The position numbers and the translations under genes are program-made. The notes beneath the pieces are model-generated. The model had not been told where the DNA came from. It searched no databases and saw only the letters and a list, made by a program, of their open reading frames with translations. Shown piece after piece: positions 46,051-54,648 of a stretch of 64,000 nucleotides of DNA. This DNA comes from Streptomyces sp. NBC_00510. Its GTDB lineage: Bacteria > Actinomycetota > Actinomycetes > Streptomycetales > Streptomycetaceae. Position 1 is the first letter of the stretch. Every line of letters starts with the position of its first letter. The stretch lies in assembly GCA_036013505.1 (NCBI GenBank), contig CP107851.1:310001-374000 (forward strand), written 5' to 3'.

Positions 46051-46875
46051 CTACGGTTTGATGCCGACTCCCGTCCAGAGACTGACCTCCGCGTCCGTGA
46101 TGTCCCTGGCTGCGGTGCCAACGTTGTCAGCTTCGGGTCGCCAGCGGTGGCCGACGGTGATGCCGGGGTCGAGGAGATCGAGTCTGGTGAAGAAGCGGGC
46201 GACGTCTTTGCGGGAACGGAACTGCACCGGGGTTCCGGCATTGGTGTAGATGGCGGTGACCTTCTCCCAGGTGGGCGGGTCGAAGTCGGGTGTGCAGTGG
46301 CTCAGCGCCAGGGCGCTTCCCGAAGGCAGGGCGTCCAGCAGGCGCGCCACGATTCCGTAGGGGTCCTGGGCGTCGGTGACGAAGTGCATGAGCGCGTTCA
46401 TGGACAAGACCACGGGCCGGCTCAGGTCCAGGACCTCGGACAGTTCGGGGGCCTCCAGGAGCGCCGCCGGCTCGTTGATGTCCGCCTCTATGTACGTGGT
46501 GCGGCCCTGCGGCATGCTGCGCATCAGGCGTTCGGCGTACTTCAGGACGAGGGGGTCGTTGTCGGCGTAGACCACCCTGGCCTCGGGAACGACGGCCTGG
46601 GCCACCTGGTGCAGGTTCGGTTCGGTGGGGATGCCGGTGCCGATGTCGAGCCACTGGCGGATGCCGTACTCCTGCGCGAGGACCCGGGTCGCCCGGTGCA
46701 TGAACGCCCGGTTCTCCCGTGCACAGGTGAAGATGCCCGGGTAGACGGACGCCACGGTCTCCGCGGCCTGCTTGTCGACGTCGAAATGGTCCTTTCCGCC
46801 CAGGTAGTAGTCGTACATGCGGGCGGAATGCGGCCTGCTGGTGTCGATGTCCCGCGCGGCGTGGGAGTTGCTCAT
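46051..46875 (-). CDS. SAM-dependent methyltransferase, DUF574 family
   Basis: 274 residues of the actinobacterial DUF574/Methyltransf_19 group. AAGGGG before the ATG. Family hallmarks: HSARMYDYYLGGKDHFDVDK near the N-terminus, FMHRATRVLAQEYGIRQWLD, the SAM loop DIGTGIPTEPNLHQVAQAV, and VVYADNDPLVLKYAERLM with the acidic ribose contact. SMNALMHFVTD and DPGITVGHRWRPE are also conserved. Targets of these proteins are mostly unknown. It sits 85 bases downstream of the DUF397-XRE pair in the same direction, a frequent neighbourhood, so it may be part of that regulatory module. Confidence 0.93.
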   Translation of the reverse strand: MSNSHAARDIDTSRPHSARMYDYYLGGKDHFDVDKQAAETVASVYPGIFTCARENRAFMHRATRVLAQEYGIRQWLDIGTGIPTEPNLHQVAQAVVPEARVVYADNDPLVLKYAERLMRSMPQGRTTYIEADINEPAALLEAPELSEVLDLSRPVVLSMNALMHFVTDAQDPYGIVARLLDALPSGSALALSHCTPDFDPPTWEKVTAIYTNAGTPVQFRSRKDVARFFTRLDLLDPGITVGHRWRPEADNVGTAARDITDAEVSLWTGVGIKP

Positions 46876-46960
46876 CCTGTCCCCTTGTCGTGGCGTGCGT
46901 TGTGGTGCCGGGCAGGTCGCAGCCGGGTACGGCCCGGGTCCTTCCCGCTCGTGACGTGGT

Positions 46961-47212
46961 TCAGCCGGCCGTCAAATGATCGGCGAGGCCCTTCTTGACC
47001 CCCGCGATGAACGCGGTGATCTCTTCCGGCGTGTAGATCAGCGCGGGACCGGCCGGATCCGTCGACTGCCGTACTGCCACGCGGCCGTCGGGGAGTTGCT
47101 TGGTCTCCACACACTGGCCGCCGTTGGGACCGCTCCAGGGGCATTCCCAGCCCTGATCGCCGAGGTCCGTCGCGGGCATCCCGTTGTAGACGCGGTCGTC
47201 GATGATGGTCAT
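46961..47212 (-). CDS. DUF397 domain protein
   Basis: 83-residue small protein. ATG 47212 overlaps the upstream XRE stop (ATGA) with AAGGAG five bases before it, so the two are co-translated. Contains the DUF397 core (GWECPWSGPNGGQCVETKQL, DGRVAVRQSTDPAGPALIYT, EEITAFIAGVKKG). In streptomycetes DUF397 proteins are obligate partners of DUF5753-XRE regulators (WhiJ-type loci) and behave like antagonists or antitoxins of them. Confidence 0.94.
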   Translation of the reverse strand: MTIIDDRVYNGMPATDLGDQGWECPWSGPNGGQCVETKQLPDGRVAVRQSTDPAGPALIYTPEEITAFIAGVKKGLADHLTAG

Positions 47213-48081
47213 GAGTACTCCTTGCGCATGCGGTTCAGGAGGGCCTTGCTGTCCGCGGAGGACGTCAGCAGGGACATCCGGTTGTGCGCCTCGAGATGAG
47301 CTGCGACGTCGGAGCGTTGATCGAGGTACATGGAGGCGGAGAGGATCTCGCTGTAGACGATGTCGGGAAGCTCCGGCTCCTCGAAGCGGAAGTAGGTGAA
47401 CGGCGCACACGCCCCGACGTGGGCGCCGGTGGCAAACGGCACGATGTCCAGGCTGACATGGGGCAGATCCGACGCCGCAAGGAGCCGGTCGATCTGCTCG
47501 CGCATCACTTCCGGTCCACCGACGGCGCGGTGCAGGACGGCCTCCTCCATCACCACCCACAGCGTGGGTGCGTCGGGTCGTTCCAGCAGGCTCTGCCGGC
47601 GCAACCGCAGATGGACACGCCGTTCCAGGTCTTCCTCACTGCCGTGAGGGAAGCCGGCACGCAGGAGCGCACGCGCGTATTCGTGCGTCTGCAGCAGCCC
47701 GGTGACGTAGTGAGGCTCGTACGTGCGCAGGGTCTTGGCGCCGGTCTCCAGGCTCACATAGGCGGTGAACCAGGACGGCAGCACGTCGCGGTACGCATGC
47801 CACCAGCCGGGTTCGTTGGCCCGCTCGGCCATGGCGATGAACTCGTCGATCTCGCCCTGTTGGGCCCCGTAGGTCTCCAGCAGCTTCTCAACGTAGAGGA
47901 TCTTCAGGCCGACCTCTGCCTTTTCCAGCCGGCGGATGGTCAAGGGCTTCACACGCAGGGCCTTGGCGGCGTCCTCCAACGACACCCCCGCGCCGCGCCG
48001 CAGTTCCTGGAGCCGCTTGCCCAAGATCATGCGGAGAACGGTGGGTGCGCTGGTACCGGCGCCCGGGCGTGCCTCGCTCAC
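47209..48081 (-). CDS. XRE-family regulator with DUF5753 (WhiJ-like)
   Basis: 290 residues. GTG start at 48081 with AGGAGG six bases upstream. The N-terminal helix-turn-helix is LGKRLQELRRGAGVSLEDAA with KALRVKPLTIRRLEKAEVGL; the DUF5753 domain follows (WWHAYRDVLPSWFTAYVSLE, YVTGLLQTHEYARALL, HVGACAPFTYFRFEEPELPD, IVYSEILSASMYLDQRSDV). Followed by its DUF397 partner and, divergently, by an anti-sigma-type ATPase, the classical three-component layout linked to developmental and antibiotic control in streptomycetes. Confidence 0.95.
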   Translation of the reverse strand: MSEARPGAGTSAPTVLRMILGKRLQELRRGAGVSLEDAAKALRVKPLTIRRLEKAEVGLKILYVEKLLETYGAQQGEIDEFIAMAERANEPGWWHAYRDVLPSWFTAYVSLETGAKTLRTYEPHYVTGLLQTHEYARALLRAGFPHGSEEDLERRVHLRLRRQSLLERPDAPTLWVVMEEAVLHRAVGGPEVMREQIDRLLAASDLPHVSLDIVPFATGAHVGACAPFTYFRFEEPELPDIVYSEILSASMYLDQRSDVAAHLEAHNRMSLLTSSADSKALLNRMRKEYS

Positions 48082-48352
48082 GGCCTACCTCCTGATGAGC
48101 AGTCAACAGCATGATGATGACAGCGACTTGCTGCATACGCCAGACGGATCGAGGCATCCTGAAGTTATCAGGAAGCTGGTTGCGGCATGAACACGCCTAC
48201 GAGCATAGTTACTTCTCGAGCGATCCAGGCCGAGCAGCGGGCGCAGCCCAACGGGAGCCAGGATTCGCTGAGTTGGCGTGCCCTGGCGATCGGGGGTCGC
48301 GAGTCCGCCACATCACCCTCACCGTGCACGTCTCCCATGGAAGGCGACTATC

Positions 48353-48799
48353 GTGGCCCCCCACACGACCCCCTCCCCCCGGTCCCTGGACACCTCCCCC
48401 CCACACAGGGGCCACTGGCTGGATCTCCCGGCGGAGCGCATCAGCGTCAAGGCCGCCCGTCACGCGATGTCCGAAATCCTCACCCTGTGGGGGGTGCCTG
48501 GCGAGCCGCGCGCCGACGCCGTACTGATCCTCTCCGAGCTGGCCACCAACGCCGTCGTTCACGCACTCAGCACGCGGATCCTGTGCGGCGTCGTGCTCGA
48601 CATGGATCAGCGCCTGCGTATCGAGGTACACGACCACGACCGTAGGCAGATCAGCCTGCCCCCGCGCCCCCCTGGCCCCGAGGACGAGAACGGTCGAGGG
48701 CTCCTGCTCGTACGGCAGATCGCAGACAAATGGGGAGTCGCCCGCTCCACACGCACCGGGGGCAACGCAGTATGGGCCACCCTTCTCGCTTTACCCTGA
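48353..48799 (+). CDS. Anti-sigma-factor-type ATP-binding protein (HATPase_c_2)
   Basis: 148-residue serine kinase/anti-sigma-like ATPase. GTG 48353 has GAAGG eight bases upstream. The core is VLILSELATNAVVHALSTRI (N-box), LRIEVHDHDRRQISLPPRPP, and DENGRGLLLVRQIADKWGVA (G-box), ending TGGNAVWATLLAL. Transcribed away from the XRE-DUF397 pair, forming the typical trio. It should bind ATP and modulate a sigma factor or the XRE protein; no cognate sigma factor is present here. Confidence 0.87.
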   Translation: MAPHTTPSPRSLDTSPPHRGHWLDLPAERISVKAARHAMSEILTLWGVPGEPRADAVLILSELATNAVVHALSTRILCGVVLDMDQRLRIEVHDHDRRQISLPPRPPGPEDENGRGLLLVRQIADKWGVARSTRTGGNAVWATLLALP

Positions 48800-49853
48800 A
48801 CTTGTGGACGCGCTGTGCCGCTGACCATTGACCGACGTCAGACCCCGCAGCAGAGCAGCGGCAGGCAGGCGGGAGGGCCCGGGGGCCTGCGTCGCGCAGC
48901 ACCGATCGCCGCCACGTTGCACGACCGCTGAGGGACCCGGCTGCTCGACGAACGACTCCCATAGGGCCGAGGGGCCCCCAACAGACCCTCTTCACCTCGG
49001 GGGAGGGGAAGCCGGGCAGGTCGGCGCGGTGAACGCCAAAACCGTTCAGGCGCCGGCCGATACGCACCCGGAAGACCTGACGTGCATGCCGTGGTGGTTC
49101 GGGGACGAGCCAAGACCGCCCGACGGCACCATGACCTGGTCGCTGGCAGCACGAGCGTAATCCTGGGTGAACCGGCTGCGGTCAGCGGTTCACCGCAGTC
49201 GGCTGCGGTCTCTCGGGCTGTCCGACTGCGGACGCTCGTCGGCTGGCATGCGAGGCGCTGCGGTGGTGCTGCTCGCGTCCGCCGGGGTCGAAGCGGTGCG
49301 CGGCATGGCCAGCCCAGGGGCTCCGGGCGCCGGTCGCGTGGATCGCCCCAGTGATGTGCCTGACCTGCGAAAATGCGAGTCTTTACCGATTCGGTAAAGG
49401 GTGATGTGGCTGCAGTGGACGGCGGTTTCGCGGTTGAACGGACGATGGCCATCGATATCGCGCTGTCCGTAGCAGTGGGCGTGGAGGGCTTCGCTCCCCC
49501 GGGACGCATCGGCACACCGGACGATGGTGCGAGCGACCTTGCTGAGGTCTCCGACCTGCCTCTGCGTGTCTGGACACCGGCTCGGTGAATCCGGTCATTC
49601 ATAGAGTCGGTGCCGCTCGTTATGCCACCGACGCGAGGAGCGCGGTTGCCGACGCGGGAGGGGGCGCTGCGGCTACCTGGCAGGACACAGCGTGATGGGC
49701 CGACTACGAGAACCGTCCTCGAGTCTGGTCAGAGGCGTTGTTCGCTCCACCGACGGCTGGCCTGATGGCGACGCAGAGTGATGAACGACGGCCGGGCCGC
49801 ATGGGTCTATCACACCCATCCACCCGCCCGCTCTCCTGCCTAGTCTGGTTCGT
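48800..49853. other. Gap with a possible tiny gene and a palindrome
   Basis: About 1050 bases without a confident gene. One small frame, GTG 49029 to 49160 (43 codons), reads like a real peptide (ADTHPEDLTCMPWWFGDEPR) but has no ribosome site at a good distance. The 19-bp palindrome at 49381 is described separately. The rest is unrecognised. Confidence 0.4.
49381..49399. promoter_or_regulatory. 19-bp perfect palindrome
   Basis: CTTTACCGATTCGGTAAAG, with 9-bp arms around a central T. Too short a loop for a terminator, so probably a protein-binding site. No obvious promoter or target gene adjoins it; the nearest downstream gene is the XRE fragment at 49854. Confidence 0.5.
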
Positions 49854-50205
49854 ATGGACGGCGACAACGAATTCGGTGACTATCTGCGTGCTCGCCGCGA
49901 CACGACCAGGCCGCGGGATGTGGGGTACCCCGACGACGCATCTCGACGGGTGCCCGGCCTCCGTCGGGACGAGGTGGCGCTGCTCGCCGGGGTGAGCACG
50001 GACTATTACATCAGATTGGAACAAGGCCGGGAGCGGCATCCGTCCAGGCAGGTGCTCGAGGCGATCGCCCGGGCACTGCGGCTCGACGAAGCCGCCACGT
50101 CCCATCTCTTCCGGCTCGGCCTGAGCGCTCCCTGGCCGCCTGTACAGACGACCACGACGGTCGGTCCGGACTTGCTGAGGCTGATGGACAGCCTGCAGCA
50201 CGAGA
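49854..50205 (+). pseudogene. MmyB-type XRE regulator, C-terminally truncated
   Basis: N-terminal helix-turn-helix of the MmyB-like group: EFGDYLRARRDTTRPRDVGY, RVPGLRRDEVALLAGVSTDY, YIRLEQGRERHPSRQVLEAI, ARALRLDEAATSHLFRLG. The sensor domain, which normally continues after 'LLRLMDSL' with the TPAxVLGRxLDVLAxN motif, is missing; at about 50205 the sequence switches to the unrelated following protein in another frame. The frame stays open to 50558 only as an out-of-frame read-through. Confidence 0.7.
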
Positions 50206-50211
50206 CTGGCA

Positions 50212-51735
50212 GCGGATCGCTTCGACGCGGGCTGGAGCGTCTACGCGCCGGTCGACGTCGACGAGAGCGACCCGATGGCGTTCCTGGACATGCCGGTGGG
50301 CCGGTCGGTGTTCCTGGTGAGCGACGTCGGGCGGGTCAAGGAGATATCGAGCTCGGTCCCTCCGCAGCAGGCGGAGGAGATGTTCACCGCCGAAGAGGGC
50401 CTACGTTCGCCGCAGGCCCGCCGAGGAACGGTTCATGGCCGACCTCAGGGACGAGGTCCTGCGGCTGGACTCCGCCTCGGAAGGCTCCGCGGGGATCAGC
50501 TCCTTCACCATCGACGCCCCCGCCGAGGAGGCCGTCGCGTCCAGGGCAGCCGGGCTGATCGGGCCGATAGCACAGCAGTTGGCCCAGCTCGGCCCGCCAG
50601 GGTGGGACCGCTTCGCGGCGGTCTTCTCCTTCACAGTCTCCGGCGAGGTCGCCCAACTGCGATTTTGGACCGGGAAACGCAGCACCGAGGCGCGGGTACC
50701 CGAGCAGATAGCCCTACTGGTCCGCCGGCAGCGACACCTCGCCGCGCAGATGCCGGCCGGGCCGTGGTGGCGCCTGCTGCTCACCGTCAGCCACAGCGCA
50801 GGCACGAACGCCCAGGTTGCCACAGACTACGACTACGGCGACCATCCCATCCCCGACGACGATCTACTGACCCCCGAGCACTACCGCGACGACCTGGCCG
50901 CCTACCCGCGCGCCCACACACCGGCATGGCTGACCGCATACGTCGCCAGCGCCGGCGCGGCGCTGCGACCCGCCCGGCACCGCAGGCCGCCGGTGCGACC
51001 ACGCGGCCGCCCGACTTCCGGCAAGATCGGCCCGCGACGCCACCGACCGGGCAGGAGCCGGTCCCGCAACCCGAGGCCGTGGTGGCCCCTGGCTCGCGGA
51101 ACCCGTACGACGCGCCGGAACCTCCGCAGGACCCGACGGCGACCGCCCGGGTGGCGCAGCCCGGCCGGATGCCGGTCCTCGACACCAAAATCGGCTGGAC
51201 AAGCCTCCACGCCGACCCCCAGGTGATCACCTACGGCAGAAAATCAATCGAGCTCGACCAGGTGGATTGGGTCAGCTATTCGGCGACCCAGATCGCGGAA
51301 AGACGCTTCATGTTCCCCACGTTCTACGAGAACAAGTGGGACTTCCAGGTGGGGCGTTACCCGTACTACGGCGGGCCGAAGGTCGCCGTGCACTTCTCCA
51401 GGGCGGGCCGCCGAGCCGACCAGCCCGAGGAGTGGGCGTTTCTGGTGAGCCTGGCCAGGCAGTACCTGGAGCCCCGGTTGCTCACCGAACTGGTCGCCCA
51501 GGTTCGCCGTGGTGAGACCATCACGGTCGGCGGCAGCGTGAAGGTGAGCCAGGACGGCATCGCGTGTGCCAAGCCGCGGCTCTCCCTGCCCTGGGAGTCG
51601 GTCAGCGCTCCGCAGCTGAGGAACGGCATGATCCTCATCTACCAGAAGGGCGTCGAGAAGCCGGTACTGACCGTCCCTTTGAGTCACCCCAACGCGGCGT
51701 TGATCCCAGACCTCTTCGCCACACTTACGTCATGA
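50212..51735 (+). pseudogene. Unknown two-domain protein with compensating frameshifts
   Basis: Three consecutive stretches in alternating frames read as one protein: WSVYAPVDVDESDPMAFLDM...VGRVKEISSSVPPQQ (to about 50405); then ERFMADLRDEVLRLDSASEG...LVRRQRHLAAQMPAGPWWRL and DYDYGDHPIPDDDLLTPEHY (about 50410-50950), resembling YezG/DUF600-type immunity-like proteins; then back in the first frame a Pro-rich linker (about 50960-51170) and a C-terminal domain MPVLDTKIGWTSLHADPQVI to DLFATLTS, which looks like a small PH-like beta domain. One base is gained near 50405 and compensated near 50950. The 5' end is fused to the XRE fragment. No function is assigned. Confidence 0.55.
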
Positions 51736-51936
51736 TCGAACCGGCTTGGCCTGACTCGCCGGCTGCCGGCGACTCCACCGCCGGTACAAGCACAATGCGG
51801 AAAGCAGCATGGCGTGACGTCGATGGCCGGCGCCACCGGTATCGCCCAGACGTCGCCATCGCCAACTCCTCGCGATGGCCTCATCAACGCAGATGACCTT
51901 GATTCGTAAGCCGGACGGGCACCGCTTCAGCGACTG

Positions 51937-54405
51937 TCAAGCAAGCTGGGGGCTGTATTCGGTGAGGAGCAGGGCGATGTCGTCGGCGCGGTAGGGGGAA
52001 CGCGTGGCGTGGTGGAGCAGTCGGTCGGCAAGTTCGTCCAGGGAGGCCGCAGGGGCGTGGGCCAGGCATGTCCGCAGCCGGTCGATCCCCACATCGATAT
52101 CGGTGCCGCGTTCCTCGACCAGGCCGTCGGTGTAGAGGGCGAGGATGGAGCCAGGTGGGAAGTCGAAGGTGGTTTGCGGGTAGGCGCTGGTGGGGTCCAC
52201 GCCGAGGAGGGGGCCGCCCTCCAGTTCCAGCACGTCGGTCGTTCCGTCAGGGCGGCGCAGCAGGGGCGGGGGGTGGCCGGCGCGGGCGGCCTGCAGGCGG
52301 TGGCCGTGCTCGAGGCGGATGTAGCAGCAGCTGGCGAGCTGCCCCGGGTCGAGGTCGATGAGTGTGCGGTTGGTACCCGCCAAGATGTCGCCGGGGCTGT
52401 GGCCTGTCGTTGTGAAGGCTCGTACGGCGCTGCGCAGTTGGGCCATGGTGGCCGCCGCGGCGATGCTGTGTCCTTCGACGTCCCCGATTACCAGGGATAC
52501 TCCGTTGCTGGTAGGGATGACGTCGTACCAGTCGCCGCCGATGTCCATGCCGCTGCTGCCGGGCAGGTAGCGGACGGTGGTGCGCAGGTCGGGGAGTTCC
52601 GGTAGCCGGTGCGGCAGCAGGGCCTGCTGCAGGCCGCGGGCCAGGGCGAACTCCGCGTCGTACAGCCGTGCCCGTTCCAGGGCCTGGGCGATCAGGCCGG
52701 CGAGCGCGGTCAGGACGCTGCGGTCCTTGGTGGTGAACGGGTGGGTCTCGTCGAAGCCCAGCACGCAGGTGCCGACGGGGTGGTTGGAGGCGATCAGCGG
52801 TAGATATCCCCAGGAACTCACCTCTCCCGTGGGGATGCCCGGGTAGTCCTTCGACAGGTCTTGCTGTGAAGCGATGAACAGGGGAACGCCGGAGGTGAGG
52901 GCCTCCGTGGCGGGTAGGTGGGCGTGCAGCGGCGTGCCTTCCAGCCAGTCCACGAAGTCCTCGTGGTGGCCGGTGTGGAAGAGCAGGTGCATGGTTCCCT
53001 CACTGACCACGTAGATCGCCAGCTGCTGGCCCCCGAAGGCCGGCAGGAGCTGGTCGGCGACGACGTCGCAGACTTCACGGGCGGTGACCGCTTCGGTCAG
53101 CGCGCTGCCGAGCTGCAGGACGTGGTACATCACGCCCAGACGTGCCGGTGCGTCGCCGACAGCTCCTGTCGTGGTCGGCGTGGCGGGCGCCGGCTCGGCT
53201 GAGGCGGGCCGTGTCACCGGCACGGCTGTGCCGGTCACGCCGCCGGCGTCCGGGTGGAGGGAGAAGGACAACCACTGGTCCGGGGGCCGGCAGGCTATGA
53301 AGGAGGCCGGCGTCTGTGAGATCACCACGGATCGGTGCCGGTACTCGACATCGGGATCGGACAGCCACGGCAGCACGTCCCACAGGCACCGCCCGAGCAG
53401 CGCCTCGCGCCGTACGCCCAGCAGCCGCTCCAGGCTGGTGTTGGCGTAGGTGACCCGGCCGTCCGGGCCAAGGGAGAACAGCCCGTCCCGCAGTCGCTCG
53501 ACCGCAGCGACAGCCGCACCGCCGATCTGTGCGTCGAGAACCGCGCCAACCAGGTGGGTGCCCGCCTGCTCGTCGCCGGTTTCCGGTATGCGGCCCCATA
53601 GCTCGACCGTGCGATACCTATCTCCGCTGTGCGCGCCGCCCTGGGCCTCTCGTACGCGTAGACGCCGTGCCGTGACCCTGCCCTCGCTGGCGGCCGCGCG
53701 GGCCGAGGCACGGAAGGCGGCAAGGTCGCCGGGATGGAGCCGGCCAGCGAAGGTGTCCGCCCGCCCATCGAAGGTGCAGGGGTCCACACCGACGATCGCA
53801 CAGAGCTCGTCGTCCCCGGTAAAGGCGCCGGTCAGGAGATCCCAGTCGAACAACCCCACCCGCACAGCCGGTGCGCAGGGAGCCGGGATCTGGGCAGGAA
53901 CCGTCTGCGGGCCGCAGTCGACGGGATCGCCGGTACGGCAGTGGAGGGCGCCCAGGGAAGCACCGAGCCGGTTGGCGACGGTCCGCAGATGGCGACGCTG
54001 CGCCTTGGGCAGCCCTTCACAGCCAGGCAGCGCAGCCCAGACGACCGCCAATGCCCCGAAAGTCTCCCCGCCTGCCCTGACCGGCACCGAGCAGGAGCCG
54101 AAAGCATGCGGCAAGGCCACCGCGAGCTGGGGATACCTACGCGCCGTCTCGTCGGCATCAGCCAGGTGGATCGTGCGCCCGCAGCGGTAGGCCGCGGCAA
54201 CCGGGATGGGGCTGTTCACCGGGATCAGACGCCAGCCGCCCAGCAGGGACGGAGGCACCCCGCAGGTCGCGGCGAGCACAAGCGAGCGGCGATCCCCAGA
54301 ACGGAGGAAGACGCTCCCCGCGTACGCGTTCGTCCCCTGGACGGCCTTCACGACGGCCGCTGCCAGCAGATCCTCACGCTCCGCACTGGCGGTCACAACA
54401 CCCAT
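51937..54405 (-). CDS. PP2C (SpoIIE-type) phosphatase with GAF and PAS sensors
   Basis: About 822-residue cytoplasmic sensor-phosphatase. Predicted order: GAF (1-160; VKAVQGTNAYAGSVFLRSGD, FGSCSVPVRAGGETFGALAV), a PAS-like region (185-295; FDWDLLTGAFTGDDELCAIV), PAS (305-390; RLRDGLFSLGPDGRVTYANT), GAF (430-585) and SpoIIE phosphatase (610-822) with GGDWYDVI (625), VIGDVEGHSIAAAA (648), YTDGLVEERGTDID and DDIALLL (810) as metal-binding motifs. It lacks the ATPase tail of the protein at 36987. A role in general stress or anti-sigma partner switching is likely; the input signal is unknown. The start is uncertain (ATG 54405 or GTG 54411) without a ribosome site. Confidence 0.93.
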   Translation of the reverse strand: MGVVTASAEREDLLAAAVVKAVQGTNAYAGSVFLRSGDRRSLVLAATCGVPPSLLGGWRLIPVNSPIPVAAAYRCGRTIHLADADETARRYPQLAVALPHAFGSCSVPVRAGGETFGALAVVWAALPGCEGLPKAQRRHLRTVANRLGASLGALHCRTGDPVDCGPQTVPAQIPAPCAPAVRVGLFDWDLLTGAFTGDDELCAIVGVDPCTFDGRADTFAGRLHPGDLAAFRASARAAASEGRVTARRLRVREAQGGAHSGDRYRTVELWGRIPETGDEQAGTHLVGAVLDAQIGGAAVAAVERLRDGLFSLGPDGRVTYANTSLERLLGVRREALLGRCLWDVLPWLSDPDVEYRHRSVVISQTPASFIACRPPDQWLSFSLHPDAGGVTGTAVPVTRPASAEPAPATPTTTGAVGDAPARLGVMYHVLQLGSALTEAVTAREVCDVVADQLLPAFGGQQLAIYVVSEGTMHLLFHTGHHEDFVDWLEGTPLHAHLPATEALTSGVPLFIASQQDLSKDYPGIPTGEVSSWGYLPLIASNHPVGTCVLGFDETHPFTTKDRSVLTALAGLIAQALERARLYDAEFALARGLQQALLPHRLPELPDLRTTVRYLPGSSGMDIGGDWYDVIPTSNGVSLVIGDVEGHSIAAAATMAQLRSAVRAFTTTGHSPGDILAGTNRTLIDLDPGQLASCCYIRLEHGHRLQAARAGHPPPLLRRPDGTTDVLELEGGPLLGVDPTSAYPQTTFDFPPGSILALYTDGLVEERGTDIDVGIDRLRTCLAHAPAASLDELADRLLHHATRSPYRADDIALLLTEYSPQLA

Positions 54406-54648
54406 ATACACAGTGTGCGCAGTATTGCCGCTCGTGGGCCCTGGTCACGACACGCCGCAAGCAGTATCGATACATCCACTCGCGCACCGACCAACGCCAC
54501 ATCCATCACAGTGCCGCCCGCCAGAACACCGTTCAGCCGACTGCGGCGAGGGCTCCCGCACAGCGGGACACGACAGCGGCCCAGGCAACTTCCCGTCCCG
54601 CGGCCAGCCACAAAAACGTAGGTAGCCATGCGGCGCCCGTGGGTGAGT

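Noticed and set aside
49373..49588. 71-codon gene over the 19-bp palindrome
   Set aside because: No ribosome site, no recognisable sequence, and the frame is interrupted by a likely regulatory palindrome.
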